In this document: positions 14,517-28,680 of the stretch, piece by piece
Layout: every line of letters starts with the position of its first letter
Position numbering within the stretch: the stretch's first letter is position 1
Source: Neocallimastix lanati (nom. inval.)
Taxonomy: Eukaryota; Neocallimastigomycota; Neocallimastigomycetes; Neocallimastigales; Neocallimastigaceae
Direction: 5' to 3'
Assembly (NCBI GenBank): GCA_016946835.1
Contig: JACVTC010000001.1
Span: 785,001 to 849,000 of the forward strand
Length of the DNA: 64,000 bases
Program-made: the position numbers and the translations under genes
Notes under the pieces: model-generated
The model's input: only the letters and a program-made list of their open reading frames with translations
What the model was told of the DNA's origin: nothing
Database searches by the model: none

Positions 14517-15660
14517 ATGGCTTTACCAAAGAGAATTATTAAGGTATTTGTTTACTCATTTATATTATATTAAAAGAATAGTTTATGTATATAAGAATAG
14601 TTTTTTTAAAGTTATTATATTTCCAAATTAGATCATTTTAACCTTTTTATATTAAATGTTTTTTTTTTCAATAAAAATCATAAATATTTTAAAATAAATA
14701 TTTAAACTCAGGAAACTGAAAGATTAATGGCTGAGCCAACACCAGGTATTTCAGCCGTTCCACATGAAGATAATTTACGTTATTTTGATGTAGAAATTTC
14801 AGGACCAGATTCTTCACCATATGAAGGTTAATAATAATATACCAATAACAAATAATAATAAATAATTATGTTTTGCAATGTATTTTTGAAATGTTAAAAT
14901 ACATATATAATAATATTAAATAATTTCAAATTTAATAATATATAAGGTGGTAAATTCAAGCTTGAACTTTTCCTTCCAGAGGAATATCCAATGTCCCCAC
15001 CAAAAGTTAGATTCTTAACTAAAATTTATCATCCAAATATTGATAAATTGGGTAGAATTTGTCTTGATATTCTTAAGGGTAAAAATATAATACCATATAA
15101 AATTTAAAATTTATTATTTTATTTTATATAAATACAAGATAATAATAATATAAAATATTGAATTTTTAATAGATAAATGGTCTCCAGCTCATCAAATTCG
15201 TACTGTCTTGTTATCTATTCAAGTTTTATTATCAGGTATATAATATATATTTTTATTATTAGTTTATATTACAAAATTTTCAAAATATATTTAAAAATAA
15301 ATAAATAAATAAATAAATATATATATATTATCAATAAAATAAAATAAAATAAAATAAAATAAAATAAAAAAATTAATTATAAATTTGAAATTAAAATATT
15401 TTATTGCTAAGATCCAAATCCAGATGATCCACTTGCTAATGATGTTGCACAAGAATGGAAAACCAACAAAGCTCAAGCTATTGCAACTGGTAAATACAAT
15501 AATATAAGAAAATTAAATAAAGTGATAAATATATATTTTCGTTCATAAAAATTATATTAATTATAATATTATTAAAATTTTAATTTTATAAATTATATAA
15601 TGATAATAACAATAATAATAATAAACAGCTAAAGAATGGACTCAAAAGTATGCCAAATAA
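14517..15660 (+). CDS. UBC13: Ubc13/UBE2N-type ubiquitin-conjugating enzyme, 6 exons
   Basis: The 148-residue class I E2 corresponds to Ubc13. In that family it pairs with the Mms2/Uev variant to build Lys63-linked ubiquitin chains in DNA-damage tolerance and signalling. Exons: 14517-14543, 14712-14826, 14947-15078, 15173-15235, 15412-15489 and 15629-15660, all in phase. Seen: the N-terminal [16 protein letters not shown]; the catalytic loop with [16 protein letters not shown], where Cys86 is the thioester cysteine and Asn78 the catalytic HPN asparagine; [15 protein letters not shown] with the Ser-Pro-Ala loop used for RING contact; and [13 protein letters not shown], diagnostic for Ubc13. 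Length is near the 150-153 usual for the family. No missing residue or lesion was seen. The start ATG is followed by an unusually short 27-nt first exon, as in many E2 genes. Confidence 0.96.
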
Positions 15661-16014
15661 TCTTCTAAAGATAAAATAAAAATATAAATTAATTACATAT
15701 ATTTTTAACTTCTTTTAATGTTAGAAACAGTCATATTCAGAAAAATAAAAATTAGCATAGTGATATGATTATAAAATAATAACATATTATAATAAAATAT
15801 ATTATATATATCCCAAATTTAAAGAAGATATCATTAAAAAAAAATAATAATAATAGTAATAATAATAATAATAATAATAAAATAATTTTAATAAAAAATT
15901 AAAAACAAAATAAAATAAAAGATTTTTGATATGTATGATTTTTATAAAAAGTGATTATATCTATTATTAATATTATATTTATACATAAAAACAATGTATA
16001 ATTATATTGTTATT

Positions 16015-16063
<49 letters not shown>

Positions 16064-16250
16064 AAAAATAAATTATATATATATAATTTATTATTTAAAT
16101 TTTTTTTCTATGTTATTATTTATTATTAGTATTAGTATTATTTGTTAAGAATAAGATCTCACAATTTCAATATATATTATTTATAGTAAATAAGGCTTTT
16201 ATTTGTTTAATAAAATATAATAAAAAGGATTTATAATAACTATTTAATAA
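15661..16250. other. 3' flank of the UBC13-like gene
   Basis: A/T-only intergenic DNA with an (AAT)n patch near 15847-15885 and an A tract at 16020-16059. No gene is visible. It ends at the left target-site duplication of the Mutator-like element. Confidence 0.55.
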
Positions 16251-16258
16251 CTATAAAT
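16251..16258. repeat. Left target-site duplication of the MULE
   Basis: CTATAAAT, repeated at 21909-21916 directly outside the right terminus. Confidence 0.85.
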
Positions 16259-16310
16259 GGGGAGTGTGCATTTCGAAAATTTTTATTACAAAAATTTGTA
16301 TTTTGTTGTA
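16259..16310 (+). repeat. Left terminal inverted repeat of the MULE
   Basis: Begins GGGGAGTGTGCATTTCG and pairs with the reverse complement of 21858-21908 with few mismatches, including one uninterrupted match of about 20 bases. Confidence 0.88.
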
Positions 16311-16416
16311 TGGCTTAAATATTTTTAATTTTAAGCCACTTAATTTTATTAAAAATTTAATGAATAATAATTAATTAATTAAATAAATAAAATTACAATT
16401 CTCAAAAATTTTCAAA

Positions 16417-16432
16417 CACGTAATCTTACGTG
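16417..16432. promoter_or_regulatory. Perfect 16-bp inverted repeat in the MULE 5' region
   Basis: CACGTAATCTTACGTG is a 7-bp inverted repeat around a 2-bp centre and stands out in A/T-only surroundings. It lies about 600 bp before the transposase start. A regulatory or transposase-binding role is inference only. Confidence 0.35.
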
Positions 16433-16564
16433 GGGCGTATATCTAATTGTATCATAATTTTGTGGCTTTTTTCTTCAATTTTTAAAAAGCCATATATTCA
16501 CAATATGGCGTGAATAATAAATGTGGTGATATTTTATGACGAAAATTTATAAGCCACCAAGAAT

Positions 16565-16612
16565 TTGGCGAAATTCAACTGGACGAAATTCAACTTTTGG
16601 CGAAATACAACA
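16565..16612 (+). repeat. Sub-terminal GGCGAAAT/CAAC repeats
   Basis: Three spaced copies of the pattern (G)GCGAAAT-x-CAAC or GACGAAAT-x-CAAC. The same motif (GGCGAAATGC, AACCTGGCGAAA) is repeated at the ends of the small elements at 32.7 and 45.1 kb. This makes it a candidate transposase-recognition site shared by the family. Confidence 0.55.
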
Positions 16613-17018
16613 CTTCAATAAATAATAATTAGGTTAGGTATTATTAACATTGAAAAATAAAATAAAAATAAATAAACATTTTATTGTTTAATGCTTAAGA
16701 AATAAAATAAAAATAAGAAATAAGAAAACTTTTTTTTTAAACATTAAAAAATAAAATAAAAATAAATAAAAATTTATTTTTTAAGCATTAAAAAATTAAA
16801 TAAAATAAAATAAAATAAAAAATAAAAAATAAAATAAAAATAAATAAATAAAATAGTAAATAAAGAAATAATAAATAATTAATAATTAAATAATTATTTA
16901 AATAATTATATAATTAATCAAAAAAAGGTTTATTATTTTAAATATTAAAAAAAAAAAAGTTTCAAAGCATTTAAAAGTATATTTATTAAAATATTTTATT
17001 GAAAATTTTTAATTATTA

Positions 17019-18454
17019 ATGGAAGACAATATAGAAATTGAAATAAGTGAAACAAATCGAGGAAATGAACAAATTATTATTAATAAAAAACACAAATTTA
17101 ATTTTTCATTTCAAAGGAAAGATAAATCAAAAATTTATAGATGCACTGAATATAAGACTTTAAATAAATGTAAATCTTTAATTATTTTAAATGACAAAAA
17201 GGAGGTTTTAGAATATGAAAGTTTACATAACCATCTCGAAAAAGAAATTAATGTGTCTATATCAGTAGCAAAGCATAAAATTAAGGAAGAATTTAAGAAA
17301 AATTCAATTCCTATGGATATAAAACCTAAACATATATTTAATGCCGTTTCTCAAGAAATGGGATTTATATGTCCCGAATATAGTACAATTAGATCCCAAA
17401 TAATAAGAAATATAAATAAACAATTTCCTCCAAACATAAAAAGTTTTGATGATATTCCCATTGAATCAGAATATTATAAAACGAAAAGAAATGAAAATTT
17501 TATGATATTTAAAAATACTTATCTAATAATCTTTCAATCACCATTCCAAGCATATTTATTTTCGAATTATCATAAAAATATATTTGCGTTCGGTACATTT
17601 TATGCAGCACCGAAATTTAGTTATCAGTTATTTATAACAAGAACTTATGTTGGGGAATTTAATATGTTTTACACTACTTCCATTTCTATATTAAAAAATA
17701 AAAAACAATCTACATATGAAACATTATTTAAAGAAATAAAAAAAATGCAAATAAATTTAGGAGTAATACATTAATTACTACAATTAATTTTCATTGTGAT
17801 TTTGAACAAGGTATATCTAATGACGCAAAAAAAGTTTTTCCCAATATAAATATTAAATATTGTGTTTGGCATTACAAAAGATCATTAGAAAAACAAAAAA
17901 ATATATTATGTTATCATGAAGTGAAGAATAATAATGATGTATATATTTATTATAAAGCTATTTCGAACTTACCGTTTATAAACCTTAACTATATATTTGA
18001 TATTTATATTATAATAAAAAGAATTTGTCAAAAAAAAAAGTATAATAATTTTCTTCAATTTTTAGAATATTTTAATAAAAATTATTTACTTAAGTATAAT
18101 GTTAATAATTGGAATTATTTTGAAAATATAGAGCATTTAACAGACAATGCATCAGAATCTTATAATAGCTACTTAAATAATATATTTCCAAATAAACCTT
18201 TATTTTATAAATTAATATATATATTAAAAGAAGAAGAAAACTTATCTTATAATGATTATCAAAGGAGAACTAAAGGAAATTAGAAAAAAAAGCAAAAAAT
18301 ATTTAGTGCAACTGATGAAATTAAAATTTTAATTGAAAATTACAAAAGTAAGGAAATAAATTTATTTTATAATGGATGCAACAGAAATGAATTAATTAAA
18401 TTATGGAAAGAATGTTTAATTGATTTAAACGATATAAATATTAATTTAAAATAA
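17019..18454 (+). pseudogene. MULE transposase with FLYWCH zinc finger, frameshifted
   Basis: The first frame (17019-17774) has an N-terminal FLYWCH-type zinc finger with Cys42, Cys51, His70 and His72, which in this family binds DNA. It is followed by the start of a DDE domain with FGTFYAAPKFSYQLF. The frame breaks at about 17750-17774 and resumes in another frame with FHCDFEQGISNDAKKVFPN and CVWHYKRSL, the second catalytic Asp plus the following C/W-H motif of MULE transposases. TDNASESYNSYL then supplies a plausible catalytic Glu. An in-frame TAG at 18281-18283 interrupts it again before a final TAA at 18452-18454. In the first motif the usual Asp-Gly-Thr-Phe is Phe-Gly-Thr-Phe, so the first catalytic Asp is missing. 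A frameshift, a stop and a lost catalytic residue together indicate an inactive copy. Confidence 0.85.
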
Positions 18455-18457
18455 ATA

Positions 18458-18815
18458 ATCTTAATTTAAAAAAATGCTAGAAAAATAAAAATTTATTTAT
18501 TTTAAATTTATATTTATAATCGTTTAAATAATAATTAAATAATCTTAATTTAAAAAAATGCTAGAAAAATACAAATTTATTTACCTATTGTGTTTATTTA
18601 ATAATCTTAATAGAAATTATCTTTTTGTTATTTTTATTAAGTAATTTATAACTAAAACCGATTTATTTGATACAAGTTAAAATTTTATTAATATCAATAT
18701 CAATATTATATAATTATAAATTTTATTAATATCAATATTAATATTATATAATTATAAATTTTATTAATATCAATATCAATATTATATAATTATAAATTTT
18801 ATTAATATCAATATA
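18458..18815. repeat. Short direct duplications inside the MULE
   Basis: Two copies of a segment of about 45 bp containing AAAAAAATGCTAGAAAAATA lie at 18458-18503 and 18539-18582. They are followed by roughly three tandem copies of a 45-bp A/T unit (TTTTATTAATATCAATAT core) at 18680-18810. Confidence 0.7.
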
Positions 18816-19254
18816 CTTTTCAAAATTAATTATGTTATTAAAAATATTAAATTCAATAAAAGATTTTTATTATTTTATTAAAATTATAATTGTTATTATT
18901 ATATTTTAATAATTATTGATTCATATTGATCAAACATTATAAATATTACTATGCAAATAATTAATTATTTTAATAGGATTAATTATTCAACTCTTTTTGT
19001 TTTAATTTTTAATTCTTATATTATTTAAATTAATATATATATATATATCGTTTATGAAAATATGAATTATAAATAATTAAAATTATTTTCTTTTCATTTA
19101 AATTTTTTTATTTACTATAATAAAATATAATAATTAAAAGACAAACGTTATTATAACTAAATTTTTTTTTTTTTTAGAAAAATAAATGAAAAAAATTAAA
19201 ATATATAAGATTCCTATATATATAAAATAATTATTATATTTTTTTATTATATTT

Positions 19255-21595
19255 TATTTTATTTTATTTTATTTTATTTTATTCGATCTATACTTTATAT
19301 TTGATATTCTACTATTTATTTTATTTTATTTTATTTTATTTTATATTATTCGATCTATACTTTATATTTGATATTCTACTATTTATTTTATTTTATTTTA
19401 TTTTATTTTATTTTATTCGATCTATACTTTATATTTAATATTCTACTATTTATTTAATTTTATTTTATTTTATTTTATTTTATATTATTCGATCTATACT
19501 TTATATTTGATATTCTACTATTTATTTTATTTTATTTTATTTTATTTTATTTTATATTATTCGATCTATGCTTTATATTTGATATTCTACTATTTATTTT
19601 ATTTTATTTTATTTTATTTTATTTTATTCGATCTATACTTTATATTTGATATTCTACTATTTATTTTATTTTATTTTATTTTATTTTATTTTATTTTATT
19701 TTATTTTATTTTATTCGATCTATACTTTATATTTGATATTCTACTATTTATTTTATTTTATTTTATTTTATTATATTTTATTTTATTTTATTTTATTTTA
19801 TTCGATCTATACTTTATATTTGATATTCTACTATTTATTTTATTTTATTTTATTTTATTTTATTTTATTTTATTTTATTTTATTTTATTTTATTTTATTT
19901 TATTCGATTTATACTTTATATTTGATATTCTACTATTTATTTTATTTTATTTTATTTTATTTTATTTTATTCGATCTATACTTTATATTTGATATTCTAC
20001 TATTTATTTTATTTTATTTTATTTTATTTTATTTTATTTTATTCGATCTATACTTTATATTTGATATTCTACTATTTATTTTATTTTATTTTATTTTATT
20101 TTATTTTATATTATTCGATCTATACTTTATATTTGATATTCTACTATTTATTTTATTTTATTTTATTTTATTTTATTTTATTTTATTTTATTTTATTTTA
20201 TTTTATTTTATTTTATTTTATTTTATTTTATTTTATTTTATTTTATTTTATTTTATTTTATTTTATTTTATTTTATTTTATTTATTTATTTTATTTTATT
20301 TATTTATTTTATTTTATTTTATTTTATTTTATTTTATTTTATTTTATTTTATTTTATTTTATTTTATTTTATTTTATTTTATTTTATTTTATTCGATCTA
20401 TACTTTATATTTGATATTCTACTATTTATTTTATTTTATTTTATTTTATTTTATTTTATTTTATTTTATTTTATTTTATTCGATCTATACTTTATATTTG
20501 ATATTCTACTATTTATTTTATTTTATTTTATTTTATTTTATTTTATTTTATTTTATTTGATCTATACTTTATATTTGATATTCTACTATTTATTTTATTT
20601 TATTTTATTTTATTTTATTTTATTTGATCTATACTTTATATTTGATATTCTACTATTTATTTTATTTTATTTTATTTTATTTTATTTTATTTTATTTTAT
20701 TTTATTTTATTTTATTTTATTTATTTTATTTTATTTTATTTTATTTTATTTTATTTTATTTTATTTTATTTTATTTTATTTTATTTTATTTTATTTTATT
20801 TTATTTTATTTTATTTTATTTTATTTTATTTATTTTATTTTATTTTATTTTATTTTATTTTATTTTATTTTATTTTATTTTATTCGATCTATACTTTATA
20901 TTTGATATTCTACTATTTATTTAATTTTATTTTATTTTATTTTATTTTATATTATTCGATCTATACTTTATATTTGATATTCTACTATTTATTTTATTTT
21001 ATTTTATTTTATTTTATTTTATATTATTCGATCTATACTTTATATTTGATATTCTACTATTTATTTTATTTTATTTTATTCGATCTATACTTTATATTTG
21101 ATATTCTACTATTTATTTTATTTTATTTTATTCGATCTATACTTTATATTTGATATTCTACTATTTATTTTATTTTATTTTATTTTATTTTATTTTATTT
21201 TATTCGATCTATACTTTATATTTGATATTCTACTATTTATTTTATTTTATTTTATTTTATATTATTCGATCTATGCTTTATATTTGATATTCTACTATTT
21301 ATTTTATTTTATTTTATTCGATCTATACTTTATATTTGATATTCTACTATTTATTTTATTTTATTTTATTTTATTCGATCTATACTTTATATTTAATATT
21401 CTACTATTTATTTTATTTTATTTTATTTTATTTTTATTAATACTTTATTCTTTTATATTACTTCACTATTTATTTTATTTTATTTTATTTTATTTTATTT
21501 TATTCAATCTATACTTATATTTATGTTTCTACTATTCATTTTATTTTATTTTATTTCATTTTATTTTATTTTATTCAATCTGTATTTTCTGTTGA
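19255..21595 (+). repeat. Compound minisatellite inside the MULE, about 25 units
   Basis: Each unit has a constant core of about 38 bases, beginning CGATCTATACTTTATATTTG and ending GATATTCTACTATTTATT, followed by a variable number of TATTT pentamers. Unit length therefore varies from about 50 bp to more than 250 bp. About 25 cores are countable by eye; the last two or three (after 21430) are degenerate. The pentamers expand strongly at 20155-20390 and 20650-20880. The [10 protein letters not shown]-type frames it creates are artefacts. It fills the space between the transposase and the right terminus. Confidence 0.9.
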
Positions 21596-21857
21596 TATTA
21601 TAAACAAGGTATTAATGTATTAATAATAATTAATAATATTTAAAATAAAATAAAAAAAATATAATTATTTTATATATGTAGTAATTATATTTATATATAT
21701 TTTTATTTAATTTTCTAAAAAAAATTTTTTTAGTCATAATAAACGTTTGTCTTAATTATTTTTATTATTATTTAAAAATTTATTTATTCATTTATAATTT
21801 ATTTATTTATTTATTTATTTATTACATTATAATACGCCATGTTTTCCGAAATACACT

Positions 21858-21908
21858 ACAACAAAATACAAATTTATGTAATAAAAATTTTCGAAATGAC
21901 ACACCCCC
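21858..21908 (-). repeat. Right terminal inverted repeat of the MULE
   Basis: Reverse complement of the left terminus with few mismatches; followed outside by the CTATAAAT target duplication. Confidence 0.88.
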
Positions 21909-21916
21909 CTATAAAT

Positions 21917-22085
21917 AATTAACGATTTAATATGTGGCGTTTAGTATTACTATGTATAATGTATAATAATAATGTAGCTAATACTTTATATATTTATTAT
22001 TTATCAATTTGAAATAATTTTTATTTTTTTTGTAGATACAAAGTTTGTTATTAAGAATTTATAATCTAATAATTTATAAGAAAAT

Positions 22086-22127
<42 letters not shown>

Positions 22128-22445
22128 TATTAAATAATTAGCCAAGATATTATTAAATAAAGTTTTAATTTTTTTTTTTTTAATTTTAAATTCTAATTTT
22201 TTTTTTTTAGATGTAATTAACAATAATTTATAAAATATAATATATTATTTATAAGGATACAATTTATAAATTTATTTTGATATAAATATTTAAATATAAA
22301 ATTATCATTTAATTCTAAAAAGAAAAATATGATTAAGAAGCTTTAATAATCTTCAATTATTATTATTATCATTTTTTTTTTTAAATTATTTAATATAAAT
22401 TTTTAATTATATATATAAATAAAGTTCATTATTTTTTAAATCAAA

Positions 22446-22476
<31 letters not shown>

Positions 22477-22747
22477 GTATATAAATAAATATATATCCTT
22501 AGACAGTACTACTATAAAATGAAATATTTGAAATATTATATAATTAAATAAATAGTAGCAATAATAATAGTAAAATATAACCAGACTAAATTATTTGTAG
22601 TTTTATTATTATTTTTCATTTTTCATTAATTAATAATGACAATATTTTAATATATCGAAATACCTTTAAATTTCAAAAAAATTAAAATTTATATTATTTA
22701 ACAAGCTCTCTCAATATAATAATCATATATTTCCATAGATAAAATTA
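21917..22747. other. Upstream region of the cyclin-Y-like gene
   Basis: A/T-rich, with an A tract (22089-22121) and a T/A boundary near 22442. I see no gene. It presumably contains the promoter of the downstream gene, but nothing specific can be called. Confidence 0.5.
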
Positions 22748-27129
<4,382 letters not shown>

Positions 27130-27440
27130 AGTTTTGAAGTGTATTGAAATGATGAATTAAATCATTTTACCCTTAATATTGAATATTTATTTATTCAAAT
27201 AATAAAATTATATATATATATATATATATATTTGAAAGTTATAATACTATAACATAATATTTTAATATTTTAACTATGAATAATATTTTAATATTACGAA
27301 ACATTAATCACTCTATAATATACATATATATATATGTATATAATAACAATAGTACTTTAATTTTAAACAATAAATTTTCAAAAGTATATTGTGACAATAC
27401 ATTATAAATCAAATTAAAATGAAATTATATCTATTTAAAA

Positions 27441-27507
<67 letters not shown>

Positions 27508-28298
27508 ATCTACTACTATCTTTTAAATATTGTACTAATTATTTTATTATAGATTTTTTTTAATTTGTATACCATAAATTATTTTCTATATATTTAAAAT
27601 AAAAATAATAGATTAATAGATTTAATAATAAAATTAATAAATAAATAAATAAAAGACTATCTGATTATAATAAATCAAAATATAAAAAATAAAAGTAAAA
27701 ATTGAATAAATTTTGAAAAGTTAAAAAAATAAATTTATTATTAATTTATCAGTTTAACTCCTAAGCTATATTAATATGTTAAATTTGAATAAAGTAAAAA
27801 TATAAAACTTAATAAAAAAAAACTTTATACTTTATATTCGATATACAAAAACATATTTTAAAATCAATAATATGGTGTATCCCTTAATATTAAAATAAAA
27901 ATAGCTTTAAATTTAATTATATATATATATTATATAAATATTAAATATATAAATTATTAAGATATATATATATATATATATTTTTGAAACTACAACATTT
28001 CTGTTTTAAATATCATATTTTTACTTTGATTGAAAAAAAAAAAAAACATAATATAATAATTAAATCTATTATGATTAGGTTATTAATTTATTTATTTATT
28101 TATTTTTTATTTATTTTTATATTTGAATAATTTTACTTTTATTGTTGAGATTTAAAATTAATGTGGATAAATAAAATTATTCGAAAATTTTATTAAAAAA
28201 AAAAAAAATTTTTAAAATAAAATAAAATCTATAATTTGATATTTTAATTAATGACTTTAATTTAAAAATAAAAAAAAATAAAAGAAAAAGAAAAAATA

Positions 28299-28329
<31 letters not shown>

Positions 28330-28680
28330 AGAATAAAAAAAAAAAAAAAAGAACTTAAAAACTGTCAATATATACATAGAAAGTAAAAATTATTTATTTT
28401 AAGGTAATAAAATAAAAAATAAAAATAAAAATAAAAAAGAAAAAAGAAAATAAAAATATAATGTTAAAATTTATTTTATTAATCAATTATTTAAAAATTT
28501 TTCTAATATATAAATCAATTTTTTTAAATAAAGACTAATATTTTTTTTTTTTTTTTAAAAAAAAAAAAGAAGAAAGATATATATATTTTTTACCTTTTTC
28601 TTTTTATTTGTTTATTTTTTTTTTTTTTATAATATTTATATATATGCATTCATATAATAATTTTAAAAATTTATATCAAA
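27130..28680. other. Intergenic A/T-rich DNA
   Basis: No gene is visible. Contains a poly(A)/(AT)n junction at 27436-27502, several other (AT)n runs, and T or A tracts. It separates the cyclin-Y-like gene from the KPFVFNYP-repeat gene, both on the plus strand. Confidence 0.6.

Larger units (their letters stand above)
16259..21908 (+). mobile_element. Mutator-like element (MULE) with terminal inverted repeats
   Basis: The ends are inverted repeats of about 50 bp. Left 16259-16310 starts GGGGAGTGTGC; right 21858-21908, read inward, starts GGGGGTGTGTC. Both continue with TTTCGAAAATTTTTATTAC and AAATTTGTATTTTGTTGTA. The element is flanked by CTATAAAT at 16251-16258 and 21909-21916, an 8-bp target duplication within the 8-11 bp range of the Mutator superfamily. 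Inside, in order: sub-terminal GGCGAAAT-type repeats (16565-16612), a broken FLYWCH/MULE transposase (17019-18454), short duplications (18458-18815), a large tandem array (19255-21595) and the right end. Similar ends on the small elements at 32.7 and 45.1 kb suggest it belongs to the family that mobilised them. Confidence 0.88.

Noticed and set aside
19507-21595. Long open frames rich in [10 protein letters not shown] on the plus strand
   Set aside because: They are translations of the TATTT pentamer array, open in several frames at once, with no protein-like composition.
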